NCBI GenBank assembly: GCA_021018815.1
Contig: JAITYX010000010.1
Span: 4,278,001-4,342,000 of the forward strand
DNA length: 64,000 nt
Direction of reading: 5' to 3'
Source of the DNA: Talinum fruticosum
Taxonomy: Eukaryota > Streptophyta > Magnoliopsida > Caryophyllales > Talinaceae
Each line of letters opens with the position of its first letter. Positions within the stretch are counted from its first letter, which is position 1. Positions 12,291-22,977 of this stretch are shown piece after piece. Made by a program: the position numbers and the translations under genes. Under the pieces are notes generated by a model. That model was not told where the DNA came from and searched no databases. It worked only from the letters and a program-made list of their open reading frames with translations.

Positions 12291-12715
12291 GCTTGGGAAA
12301 AATGTTGATAGAAAGAGCACTTCGGGAGCCTCCCGGTTTCGGGTCAATCCCTTATATCCCGGCACTCAAAGAAGCAAAACTTAGTAGCTCTATCAACTGT
12401 TGAAGCTGAGTACATTGCTTGTTAGATCATGTCTGCGCTCGGATTTTATGGATCAAGCAATACATGAAGGATCTTGAACTATCATTCAAATCAATTCCAA
12501 TCAAGTGTGACAATCAAAGTGCAATCAGCATCACTAAGAATCTAGTTCAAGCACTCAAAGATAAAGCATATTGAGGTCGGGTATCATTTTCTAAGAGACC
12601 ATTCTGAGAAAGGTGATATTGAAATTGATTTCATTCCTACCAAACTTCAATTAGCTGATATCTTTACTAAGCCACTTAGTGAGGATCAGTTTTGCTTTAA
12701 TAGGAATGAGCTTGG
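12291..12715 (+). pseudogene. Element B RNase H, broken
   Basis: Copia RNase H. Readable pieces are VEAEYIA (about 12395), the region matching IKCDNQSAISITKNP in C (about 12500-12545), KHIEV-like sequence, and FIPTKLQLADIFTKPLSEDQ (about 12625-12690). Several one-base differences from C shift the frame. The reading ends near GMINA at 12715. Confidence 0.8.
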
Positions 12716-13394
12716 TATGATTAATGCATAATTATGTGCTTTTCCGAGTGGAATTACTTTGCATGATTATGTGTTTAATGGCTCATTTTTATGCTTTAAT
12801 AATAATTAGTTCAATTGACCTTGTGATATTGAGCTATGATTTATTACTTGTTTGCAATTTCGAGTCACTCAAAAACTTTACTCGAGTCGGACTCAAATTT
12901 TGAAAAAATGGACATCAAACTTCGAAATCATCTCTAGATCGGTGGAGAATTTCAGAAATTTCTTTTAAAATCTCTCTTTGTTTCTCTCTCTCTTGCGCGC
13001 ATCATTCGGAGAACTAGCCATTGGGAGATAAGCACTGGAATTTTAACCGTTGGAGAGCGGAATAGTCATACCGGTTTGAGGCGACCGTTGGAGAGCTGGG
13101 TCGAACGAACACCGAAGGAAAATTCTTTCTCTATAAATAGCATCCATTTTCCTTCATTTTTCTTATTTACTCTCTACATACTCTCTCTCTCGCTTACTAC
13201 ATCTCGAGCAAGTTCACTATTTTCGAAGCACGATCCATCTCTCTCAAGCCAAGTAAAAGAAATATCAAGTAAGCACTGATTGCTCTAAGCTCTTTTTCTC
13301 CTCTTTCATTTTTCTTTTCACTCTATACGCTCTCTCTATCTCTTCGAGCTATCTCTCTCTCTCAAAGTCCATCTTCTCTCTTTCTCATTCAAAC
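12716..13394 (+). other. Spacer and leader upstream of the extra ORF, element B
   Basis: No coding sequence. The second half (13140-13394) is a pyrimidine-rich leader with many CTCTCT runs, downstream of a consensus TATA box at 13132. Confidence 0.65.
13132..13139 (+). promoter_or_regulatory. TATA box upstream of the extra ORF, element B
   Basis: TATAAATA in the context CTCTATAAATAGCAT, 256 bases before the extra-ORF ATG and followed by a CT-rich leader. The same box is present in C (25790-25797, reverse strand) and in altered form in A (4956-4963). It is far from the LTR, so it suggests a separate internal promoter. This is inference; there is no transcript evidence. Confidence 0.6.
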
Positions 13395-15020
13395 ATGCCG
13401 AAAAGAGATCGCCAGCTAGAATTTCTTGGTTCCATAACCAAGAAACCTAGTACAAAAGCCAAGAGGGTCCTTCCAACCCCTCTAAAATCATTGTCACCCA
13501 ACACCTAACGTTGGATGACAAATTCTTTCCAACCACTAAGTTTTTGTGGTTAAACAATATCAAAACCACAAGGGTTTATAATTTCCTCTATTTTAGTGAG
13601 TTTATCTACCCGGAATTCGTTTCGAGTTTTACTCTAACCTCTCCAGCTCCGAGGTTGTACTCGCCTTTAGAGTTCAAGACGTTGTTGTCCGTGTCGGCGT
13701 ATCTCTCCTCCACCGCCTTTTCAAAGTATCCTCTCTTTTCCTCAAGCAACAACCCTATACCTTTCAACAAGGTTGCCGATGAATTCTTTGAGAAGTATGC
13801 CAAAGAATTTCCTGAGTCACGCAAAAACTTCTCTATGACAACTAACGTCGAAGCCCGACTTCGTGTTTTCTACTGATAAGAACCTTCTTCCGTTAGCATT
13901 CGAGCAAAGAAAATCCTAACTCCAAGCATCTCAAAGCTCTTGTTGATATCCTCGAGGGCTACAAAGTAGACCTCTTTCCAGCCATAATCGAGTAGATGGC
14001 CTCTGTGCCAGCTCAAACTCGACCTAAGAAATCCACCTCACTTCCTTTCGAGGCCCTTCTCACTTTTATCTTTAAGAAATTCCAAGTTCCTCTCCCTCGG
14101 ATCCTAACACGGTTTTGAGGCTGCCATTGTTGTTGGCGGAAAAGAACTCCTTGGGTATGGATACCAAGAGACCCAACCAGGTGTCCGGGTCCATAGCTCG
14201 AACCGAGGCCACCTTCTCCGCCTCGGACTCAAACACAAGCTCCTCTCTCTTTACGTCCACCACCTAGTGGTGCCTCCACTTTAGGTGTCTCTTAGGTCCT
14301 TTCTTCTGCCTTGTCCACTGCTATAATGGACAAGATGTCCTTGGTGTCCACTCGAACTTAAAGACACCCTCCGGTCATTCAAGACTCGTCCTCCAGTCTA
14401 TGACCATTAATCAAAAGACTGCTTAATCCCAAATCGTAGAGCAACAAGATGTGCTTCTTGAGATGAAGGCACTTGTCAAGGACCGGAAGGAGATGATAGA
14501 GCTCCTCCAGGAAAGGCGTTCCAAGGATGCTCAGGACCTGGTTGACTCGGACACATCCGAGGAATCCTCGAGCCTAGCCAAATCCTCCTCCTGGAGGGGA
14601 GGAAGAAGAAGAAAAGAAGAGGAGACTACGGCTGAGGCAGCTCCTTCTTAGGAGAAGGGGGACGGGGTGAAGGAAGAAGAAAAAGAGAAGGAAGAAGCAG
14701 AAGGAGTAGAAGCTGCAGAGGGACAAGGTGCTCCAGTCCTCCAACCATAATCGATCGCCTTAGACAGTGAGTCCGAGTGGGTTAGAAGACCCTGCCGACA
14801 AAGGTTAGTCAGCGACTGTCCAGCCCAAGCAAGCACCTCCCTCGGTCGAGTTCCAAGAGGATGAACCTCTAGATGACCTGGTTCTAGGTCGGCTATTCGG
14901 AGCCGAGCCCGTCCCGGAGATCCCGCATCGCCCCGCCTCGATCTTCAACATCATCCCGCTCTTACCAAGCAAAGGCGCACTGTTCGTTCCTCCACCTCGA
15001 CTCGGATCGCTTCCTCCCCA
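13395..15020 (+). pseudogene. Extra (env-like) ORF of element B, broken
   Basis: ATG-CCG-AAA-AGA (MPKRDRQLEF) starts the frame. It stops at 13506 just before the conserved block LDDKFFPTTKFLWLNNIKT, followed by VYNFLYFSEFIYPEFV, in the next open stretch (13511-13876). The middle part (13877-14450) is broken. A charged helical segment EMKALVKDRKEMIELLQERR (14454-14513) leads into a Ser-rich and Glu-rich part (14530-14730). The tail DSESEW (about 14765) matches the C-terminal region of C. This position after pol is where Sireviruses carry their env-like gene. I see no clear signal peptide or membrane segment, so an envelope role is unproven. Confidence 0.72.
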
Positions 15021-15556
15021 CTATCTTAAAATTTTATTTTCCTTTTTTTTTTGTCCGGACATACAAATTTGTATCTTCTTGATACATTCTTCCTATGTTT
15101 GTTTTTTGCTGAAAGGCAAGGGAGAGAATAGTTAGAAAATTTGTGTTGTCTTGTTTAGGGGAGTTTTTCTCTAACTCTTTTGTGTATATATCTTTTCTAT
15201 GTGAATATTAATGAAGTTTTTTTTCGTGCTTATTTATCCGTCAAGTATAATTGTTTTCTCGAGTTTCAATTTATTTTTTAGTTCATCTTGCTCTAATTTA
15301 TCCAACTCAGTTAATTTGTTCTTGCTCCGATATATATAATACTCTAAGTTCGATTCACGTCATTTCTATACGATACTTCAGCTTTTAGCTCCGATGCTCT
15401 TTAAGCTTAATTGCTCTCATAGCATCTAAGTTTGAATCACTCTAGATATTTTTTACGATTTTATCTCTATACTCCGACGTGCTCATTGAGAAAGAATGAA
15501 AACTCGGGGCTATAACACTAACAAAGTTTCTATCTAAGTAAAGAATGCCTTTCATC
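15021..15556 (+). other. 3' untranslated region of element B
   Basis: AT-rich, no ORF. It lies between the extra ORF and the polypurine tract and matches the corresponding part of C (23343-23808, reverse strand) in pieces, for example AAGGCAAGGGAGAGAATAG. Confidence 0.7.
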
Positions 15557-15569
15557 AAAAAGGGGAGAT
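15557..15569 (+). other. Polypurine tract, element B
   Basis: AAAAAGGGGAGAT sits immediately before the TG of the 3' LTR. The identical tract occurs in reverse complement at 23330-23342 in C. It is the plus-strand priming site for reverse transcription. Confidence 0.9.
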
Positions 15570-15750
15570 TGAAGACTAAGACTTTGCATGTATAACATTC
15601 CGAGTACTATCAAGGAATTAGGTACAAACTTCATCTCTTGTAAGTTTTGATTTCAAGTCATTCTAAGTGCTATAGAAACTTTTCCGAGTGATACGTAACC
15701 TTCTCTCGAGTGTTACGTAAACTATTACATAGATTTCATTTGTTTCTAAC

Positions 15751-17280
15751 TGTTAGCTTGTCGTACAGTTACAAATTAAACCACTACTTAGGCTTATAAT
15801 AAATAATATAACATAGAGAAGTAGGGGTCGAATCTACGAGGAAAGATATAATAACATACAAGCTTTAATCTAATTAAATTTACTACTCTTAAAAACAAAA
15901 TAGAAAATATAAATTAAAAAATTCAATAACTAAAAATCATAGATAATTATCTAACAACTAAATAAATAATTTATACAGAATAATAAAACTACAATATCCC
16001 AGAAAAATTTTTTGTATATTTTTTAAAAATAATTAAAACAGAAAACTAAAGCAGAAAAAATAAACAAATTCTAAAACAGAAAATTAAATAAGTAAAATTT
16101 TACACTAAAATTACCTAGAATATTAAAACTAATTTTATAGACCTAATCAGACCCTAAAAATATAAAAATAAAATTTAAAATCGAATTTACGAATTTATTT
16201 AACTAAAAACCTATAGTAATTAAATTCAAGAATTAAATCTGAAAAATTATCAAATTAATTCCGAAAATTCTAAAATTTAATCATATCAAACTAGGACTCT
16301 ATCTAAATCTTAAAAGAAAATAAAACATGAAAAATAATAAAAGAAAATATTTTTAATCTAATTTCTAACAAACTGACTTAAAAATAATAATAAGTGACAG
16401 AAAAATAATATGAAAATTAAAATATATAAAGACTCAAAATTAAATTAAAATTAAATTACTAAAAATAACCTAAAATACTGATCTTTAAGGGGGTTAATTA
16501 AATTGATAATAAAAGGCTATAAATTTATAAATAAAAATTGACAAACTAAAGAAGACTACTAAAAAGCAAACAAATAATTATCAAAGATATCAAATTTATA
16601 AAAACACTTAGTATAATTTATATCCACCATGAAAAATTATTATTTATCATTAACACACAAATTGATCTACCTATGAGCTAAACTGCTGAAGACAACCACT
16701 AGCGAGATCTTCCCTGTTTTTCCTTAGTTATTAGTTTACTTAAGCCTAGCCCTAATATAAACCTTACTAATATTGATAACCCTAGTACTAGCACTAGAAT
16801 TTAATCAAATTAGAGCATTAAGTATTAGAAAAACATCATCTAGCACCTAATAACCAATCTACTAGCAAATTGATTTAAGAAGGATCTATGATAATTTCCT
16901 AATTAAAAGAGATGGGTTTGAGCCGTCCATGATTAACTAGGGTGATACTTATATCTAAAAGATCAAGCGATTACGTACTTAAACCTTTTAAACTATCATA
17001 TGAATTTATATAAAACTAATTAGTGTGCACTCTAATTAATTAGACATAAAATCATAAACATTAAACTCAAATAATCATAGAATCATGGATCTAATCAATA
17101 AGAAAAAAAAGATCGAAACTTTGTATCAAAATAACTAATTTAACATGGTTTCATGTAGATTATACTAAGTACAAAAACTACTCAAACATAATGTAATTTG
17201 GGACACATAAACTAAATAAAAATATCATCTTTAATATTAAAATAAAAATAAAAATAAAGTCTTAAAATAAAAATTGCAAC

Positions 17281-17343
<63 letters not shown>

Positions 17344-17807
17344 TCTACCAAAATAATCTTGCCCAAAGGCTGCGTGAGCAAGGAATGAGCAGCCAAGGGC
17401 GGCTGGTGTGGGAAGCGGACAGCCAAGCACGAGGTCTTCCATAAGGCTTTTTAGCTATTAAATAGCTAGTGAGGTTCTAGGTTTAGTTCCTCGTTCTTCT
17501 TATCCAACTCTTAAGGAAGAGTCCTAGTACAAGTATGATTATCTTCCCTCTCCTCTTCAAATTAAGACTTCAAAAATATTATGTCGTAAAATAAATATTT
17601 TATGACACATTATTTTATGGACCGACATCATGTCTTTTCTTGAACGCTTATCGGTAGTTAAAAATCCGTTTTTAACATCTTTTCTTTTCTTCCCCACTTT
17701 ATTCGATAATTACCTACAAATAGACAAAATAGGATAAATTAGATAAAATAAACTATATAATATAAACTAAATAACTATTAAAAATATGTATAAAATACGA
17801 CTTAACA
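15751..17807. mobile_element. AT-rich non-coding insertion in the 3' LTR of B
   Basis: About 2.06 kb absent from every other LTR in the window. It begins TGTTAGCTTGTCGTACAG and ends near TACGACTTAACA, so the ends are inverted-repeat-like (TGTTA/TAACA, and GTCGTA/TACGAC just inside). That resembles a solo LTR or a small non-coding retroelement. GTAGGGGTCGAATCTACGAGG (in part) near 15823-15843 resembles motifs seen in plant non-autonomous LTR elements. No ORF of interest and no clear target duplication, so the class is uncertain. Confidence 0.5.
17279..17342. repeat. (TAA)n microsatellite
   Basis: About 64 bases of nearly pure AAT/TAA triplets inside the AT-rich insertion, with one interruption (ATAATAC) near 17330. 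The isoleucine-run reading frame on the reverse strand is only this repeat. Confidence 0.95.
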
Positions 17808-18850
17808 ATAATATACTCGTAAAGCATACCCCGCTCATCATTTCACATTTGTAGTTCTAAGTCACTCGGACAACACTCATATTTGTCGCGTGTTCAAACA
17901 CTCGCTCTAACACGTTTAAACTCAGGTCCGACTTCATATTCCAAGTTCGGATGAATTACGGTCATAATTCATCTCTTCTAGTCGACTTGTTTTATTTGAA
18001 CTATATTTGTCTATATCAAGTATTCTTATTCTGATATTCTTTATCTAACTTGATCTTTCTCCATACTAACTCGGATGGATTTTTAGTATAATGAATATTA
18101 GACTCGTAAAATTCCATTCTTTTCCGACTCGGATGATTATGCACTTGATTATCTTAATTAAGTCATTATGTGTGTCTAATCTTAGACCAAAGTATTTTAT
18201 ACTTTGAGAATCAAAATTGATTTACTTTTGTAGGTTATTTAAATGAGGTTATCCTACTTTTGAATTACAAAAGTAACCAACTTCAAGATGTCAAATCACC
18301 AGCAGACAAGGCTTTTTCTACTTCGATCAAGGCCCGGAAGCCGTGTCGTGGTTGTCTATTTCCAAAACTGGAAAGCTTCAACGCTAAGCTCAACAGTGGT
18401 TTCCACCCTACTTTTCGGACATCACGAGCGGATTGGGACATCCTAAGGAGTTAAGAGCTGTTGCACAACGTACACATCTCAACGGATCTTTTCGAGTGAC
18501 TCGAGAAGAATAGTTACAACAGTCACAGAGGACTTCTAATCGAAGCTAGTCACAACAGACTAAGTCGCTCGGTCATCTATAAATAGAAGCCAACTCTCAA
18601 GACTTGAAGATTGCTAAAACCATTGTCAATACACATGCTAAAGCAAAAGTGTCCGTATTCATATTCAATCTTCTACTTACAACCGCAATTCCGTACTTAA
18701 AATCCTTCGAGTTGTAAGGTCTTGTAATCAATCACAAACTTTCTTCTTACTTTCCGAGTAAGGTCCCTTGATCGAGCTGTAAGGGTTAACTCAGCTTAGT
18801 TGTCCCTAGCTGTAAAGGTTACCTCGGTGAGGAAGTACTAGATCGGATAA

Positions 18851-19441
18851 ACTGGAAATCTGCAATGCTAAGCTCAATAGTGGTTTCCACCCTACTTTTC
18901 GAGACACCACCGGTGGATTGAGACTTCCAAAGGAGTCAAGAGTTGTTGCCCAACGATCACACCTCAATGGATATTTTCCGAGTGACTCGGAAAGACCATT
19001 GAAATAGTCACAAAGGACTCCTAATCGGAAGATAGTCACAACAGACTAGTCCGCTTGGTTATCTATAAATAGAAGCCAACTCTCAAGACTTGAAGATTTT
19101 TGAACCAACTCTCAATACACGTACTTAAGAAAAAGTCATTGTATTCATACTCAATCTTCTACTTACAACTCCAACTTTGTACTTAACATCTTTTTGAGTT
19201 GTAAGGTCTTGTAATCGGTTGCAATCACTCATTCTTACTTTCCGAGTAAGGTCCCTTGACCGAGCTGTAAGGGTTAACTCAGCTCTGTTGTCCCTAACTG
19301 TAAAGGTTATCTCGGTTAGGAAGTACTAGATCGAGATAAGGGAGTTTCGAGTCTAGGAAAATCTTGTAAGGAATTCTCTAAGGGAGCAATTCTGGTTGAG
19401 TCTTTCTATTGTATTTTGTGGATTCAAAAATGTGGATTTGA
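18851..19441 (+). repeat. Sirevirus LTR fragment of a second subtype
   Basis: The sequence steps back to an earlier LTR position (CTGGAAATCTGCAATGC) and runs on to GTGGATTTGA. It is closer to the LTR of C than to that of B: for example the stretch around ACACGTACTTAAG and TCATTGTATTCATACTC matches 31720-31770 reversed. A TATAAATA box is at 19064-19071. It is fused directly to B's 3' LTR and ends abruptly at 19441. Confidence 0.75.
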
Positions 19442-20608
19442 TGTGACACCGGAATTTTGAGTAAATTAATTTTATAGTTAAATTAGGCTAAGTATCTATA
19501 CATAACTTATTTTATGTGATTGTTACGTGCTTATGTGTTTGTATAGCTTAAGTAATAAAGGTAGTTGCTCGTTTCGTTACTATTAAATAAAATAGAAATC
19601 CGGGCGAGGCTTATGCTTAATTATCCCTTTTAACACAAATAATATAAATAAAAATTTGAGAGGATTAGTGTTGAGCGACAGGTGTTGGCTGCACCTGATG
19701 AGGCCACCAAAAAGGGAAAGAAAGGAGCAGAGGAAAAGGAAAGAAGAAGTGGGGGAGACCGATCGAAGCGTAAATCAAGAGAGAGAGAGAGTCCGAGCGA
19801 GGAAGATAGAGCGAGAGGGAGAAGGCGAGTGAGAGCAAGGAAGCGACCGGAGGCCGACGGGCTCCACGACGAGCGGAGGTGAGGCAGCCGGCGAACGCGG
19901 GAACTGCCGTGGCCCGAAGGAGGGCGAAATTGAGGCCAGGAAAAGGGAGCGAACGCGAGGGCTGAGGGAGGTAGCCGGTGAGTGCAGGACCGCGACCGGC
20001 GACGGTGTCGAGCATAGAGGAGGGCAGCGGAAGCCGAGGCTAGCAGCAGGGGAAGAGGAAAGAAAGGAAGAACCGAACCGGGGAGCCTTAATCACAGCGA
20101 AACCAACAAACCTTCAAATCCCCGAATCGGTAGTCTTATACTCTAAACTACTATTAGTTTTAAAACCCAAATGAATTTATTGTGAATATCGAATGTCCGC
20201 TTTATTGTGAATGTTGAATGTTTGTCGGGAATACGTAATGATTGCACCTAGGAAGTAGTTAGGGCTGAATTAGAACTTGAGATAATCCGATTAAATGTTA
20301 AGGCTGAATTGGGATATTAGATATTATGAGAAAGTTAGATTGCGGAGGTCCAAGGAATATTATTGAAGTTTTAATTAGCGATTGAAGACAAAGAAGTTGC
20401 GATCTAGGTGCGAATTGCTTAGAGATTACTTGAGTTTACGATGATGGGGGATAATTGCTGACATTGGGAAATAACGAGTTGAAGGAAAAGGAGAATATGA
20501 GTTTATACTGATTGATACACAATTAAGGAACGGGAGTAGAAAGCAAGTGGTTGGGATAAATTGAATTGGAAAAGGAGAATATGAGTTTATATCGATTGAT
20601 ACACAATT
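19442..20608 (+). mobile_element. Gypsy-like LTR fragment
   Basis: Starts TGTGACACCGGAATTTTG, similar to the GTAAGACCCGGAAATTTCGG tract at 62670. It contains a purine-rich (GA) stretch with CCG-rich patches (19730-20080) like that at 62930-63440. This resembles LTR/leader sequence of plant Ty3/gypsy elements. No protein domain is visible. It lies between two Sirevirus LTR pieces that are not contiguous with each other, so this is a rearrangement rather than a clean insertion. Confidence 0.5.
20484..20608. repeat. Pair of 41-base direct repeats
   Basis: A 41-base tract starting GGAAAAGGAGAATATGAG and ending GATACACAATT occurs at 20484-20524 and again at 20568-20608, with a TG/CG swap in the middle. 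The second copy ends exactly where the next LTR piece begins. Confidence 0.85.
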
Positions 20609-21483
20609 CCAAGTTCGAGTGAATGGCATTGTTAATTCTTCTCTTCTAGTCGACTTGTTTTATTTGAACTATATTTGTCTAGATCAAGTATTCTTATTCC
20701 GATATTCTTTATCTAACTTGATCTTTCTCCATACTAACTCGGATGGATTTTTAGTATAATGAATATTAGACTCGTAAAATTCCATTCTTTTCTAACTCGG
20801 ATAATTATGCACTTGATTATCTTAATTAAGTCATTATGTGTGTCTAATCTTGGACCAAAGTATTTTATACTTTGAGAATCAAAATTGATTTACTTTTGTA
20901 GGTTATTTAAACGAGGTTATCCTACTTTTGAATTACAAAAGTAACCGGCTTCAAGATGTCAAATCACCAGCAGACAAGGCTTTTTCTACTTCGATTAAGG
21001 CCCGTAAGCTGAGTCGTGGTTGTCTATTTCCAAAACTGGAAAGCTTCAACGCTAAGCTCAACAAGTGGTTTCCACCCTACTTTTCGAGACATCACGAGCG
21101 GATTGGGACATCCTAAGGAGTTAAGAGCTCGTTGCACAACGTACACATCTCAACGGATCTTTTCGAGTGGACCGAGAAGAACGAGTCATAACGAGTCACG
21201 AGAGGACTTCTAATCGAAGCTAGTCACAACAGACTAAGTCTGCCTGGTCATCTATAAATAGAAGCCAACTCTCAAGACTTGAAGATTGCTAAAACCATTG
21301 TCAATACACATACTAAAGCAAAAGTCTCGATATTCATATTCAATCTTCTACTTACAACCGCAATTCCGTACTTAACATCCTTCCGAGTTGTAAGGTCTTG
21401 TAATCGATCACAAACTTTCTTCTTACTTTCCGAGTAAGGTCTCTTGACTCGAGCTGTAAGGGTTAACTCAGCTTAGTTGTCCC
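20609..21483 (+). repeat. Sirevirus LTR fragment (B subtype)
   Basis: Enters the LTR at CCAAGTTCGAGTGAATGGC (equivalent to about 6420 in the 5' LTR of B) and runs to CTTAGTTGTCCC. The TATAAATA box is at 21253-21260. Both ends are broken; the right end joins the oppositely oriented 3' LTR of C. Confidence 0.8.
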
Positions 21484-21554
21484 ACCGTTGAGTAAGTCGG
21501 ATAAAGAACATCGAGTGGAAAGACTTGATCTAGACTTACAATGTTTAAAACAAG

Positions 21555-22977
21555 CACTAGCGACGGAATCGAGTCCGTCGCTAATTAGCGACTGAAACAA
21601 CGACGGAATCGACATGTGTCGATAAAAGCTGGATTAGCGACGGAACTAGCGACGGAATTTAATTCCGTCGCTATTTTAGTCATTAGCGACGTGACCTAAC
21701 GACCGAAATGGAAAAAATAGCGACGGATTTTGGAAAAAAAAGTTAAAATTTTTTTAATTTTATAATTAGCGACGGAATCGATCCGTCACGCATTCCGTCG
21801 CTATATATATTTTTTAAAGTTTTTACCTTAGCGACTGAATCAGTCCATCGCTAAATGTAATTTTTAATTTTTTTTAATTAGCTACGGAATTTTCCGTCGC
21901 TAATTCCATCGTTAATTCAAAATTTTTAAAATTTTCAATTTGCCGCCTATCGTAATTTGAAAAATATAAAAATTTTGAAATTTGAATTAGCGACGGAATT
22001 TTCCGTCGCTAATCCGAATTTTCAAATTTAAATTTGCCGCCTATTTCATTTTTCAAATTTAAAAAATTTTCAAATTTTTAGTTGGCGACGGATGTTTCCG
22101 TCGCTAAGTATAAAATTTGAAAAATTTTACGTTGGCGGGCTATTAAATTTTCAAATGTGTTGGAAATTTAAAATTTTTAATTAGCGACGGAATTTTCCGT
22201 CGCTAATTAAATTTTTAGTAACGACGGATTAAATCCATCGCTAATCCGTCGCTATTTTCGGTATAAAATACGAACTTCAACGACACTCGGCAAACATAAG
22301 AACAAATAGAAGTGGGAGTGTGAGAGAGCGAGGGAGAGGCGAACTGATCGTTCGCCACCGCCGCCCACCTCCGCCACCGCCATTCGCCGCCGCCGCCGCC
22401 ACCGCCACCGCCGTACATGTCACCAACTAAGCACCTTTAACCTCTTGTAGGTATGCTTTCTCGATCCTCCCTTATTCTTAGTTGTATTTATAATTTACTT
22501 TGTTTACTATAAAATTTCACATTTTAGAGGATTTGATATAACTTATTTTGATAAGTATGGTTGGAATGAGGTAGAAGATGAAGATAATGAGAAAGAGGAA
22601 GAAGAAGAGGAAAAGGAAGATGAAGAACATAACTTGTGTTTGTATAATTTACTTTGTTTACTCTTGTTTTTATTTTCAATTAGTTTTTATGGATGTTTGA
22701 AGTTGGATTATTTATGATTTTTGTGTTTGTATATGATTTTTGTATTTGAATTAAAGTTGAATTTGATGTTGTTATGTGACCGGATTATTTTCGATTTGTA
22801 TTTAATTGTAGATTTTTTGTATTAACCACTCAAAACTATACAAAATTGTAATTGTTTTTTTAAAAATTCGCTAAAAATCAGCGACGGAAAATTTCCGTCG
22901 CTAATTTTGAAATTCCATCACTAAATAACGTTTTTCCGTCGCTATTTCCGTCGCTATATGACGATTTTCTAGTAGTG
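21555..22977 (+). mobile_element. Non-autonomous CACTA transposon, copy 1
   Basis: Begins CACTA and ends TAGTG, with AAG on both sides (21552-21554 and 22978-22980), a 3-base target duplication as expected for CACTA elements. The uninterrupted site AACAAGCATG is visible in the 5' LTR of C near 32400. Both ends are packed with inverted subterminal copies of AGCGACGGA / TCCGTCGCT. The left terminus looks internally deleted, running CACTAGCGACGG directly, where copy 2 has about 30 more bases. No transposase domain. Confidence 0.95.
22262..22717 (+). pseudogene. Transcript-like unit inside CACTA copy 1
   Basis: TATAAAATA at 22262-22270 is followed by a leader with a CCG-rich run (22355-22412). 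A possible intron at 22451-22527 (GTATGC...TTTTAG, 77 bases) leads into a frame reading GFDITYFDKYGWNEVEDEDN, then a run of mostly Glu, then HNLCLYNLL and KLDYL before a stop at 22715. The same arrangement, with an intron of the same length, is in copy 2. In the spliced frame a TAA lies just upstream and no ATG is visible, so either the start is lost or the splicing differs. Function not recognised. Confidence 0.5.

Larger units (their letters stand above)
6112..18850 (+). mobile_element. Sirevirus-type Ty1/copia element B, nearly full length
   Basis: LTRs at 6112-7665 and 15570-18850 (the second interrupted) bracket a PBS, gag, protease, integrase, RT, RNase H, an extra ORF and a polypurine tract in canonical order. 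Without the AT-rich insertion in the 3' LTR the element is roughly 10.7 kb, consistent with Sireviruses. All ORFs carry stops or frameshifts, so the copy cannot move by itself. A target duplication cannot be checked because the far end of the 3' LTR is rearranged. Confidence 0.92.
15570..18850 (+). repeat. 3' LTR of element B, interrupted
   Basis: Starts TGAAGACTAAGACTTT and follows the 5' LTR closely to 15750. It is then interrupted by an AT-rich insertion and resumes at about 17814 with TCGTAAAGCATACC. A consensus TATAAATA box is at 18578-18585. At about 18850 (GATCGGATAA) it switches to a different LTR copy, so the last ~350 bases, including the true end, are missing. Confidence 0.85.

Noticed and set aside
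17212..17442. Frame with a long Ile run
   Set aside because: Translation of the (TAA)n repeat.
19665..20095. Overlapping Arg/Glu-rich and Ser/Pro-rich frames on both strands
   Set aside because: Same composition effect in a purine-rich LTR fragment, without motifs or a conserved counterpart.
22215..22418. Gly-rich frame (minus strand) in CACTA copy 1
   Set aside because: It is the antisense of the CCG-rich leader; the frame is not maintained in copy 2.
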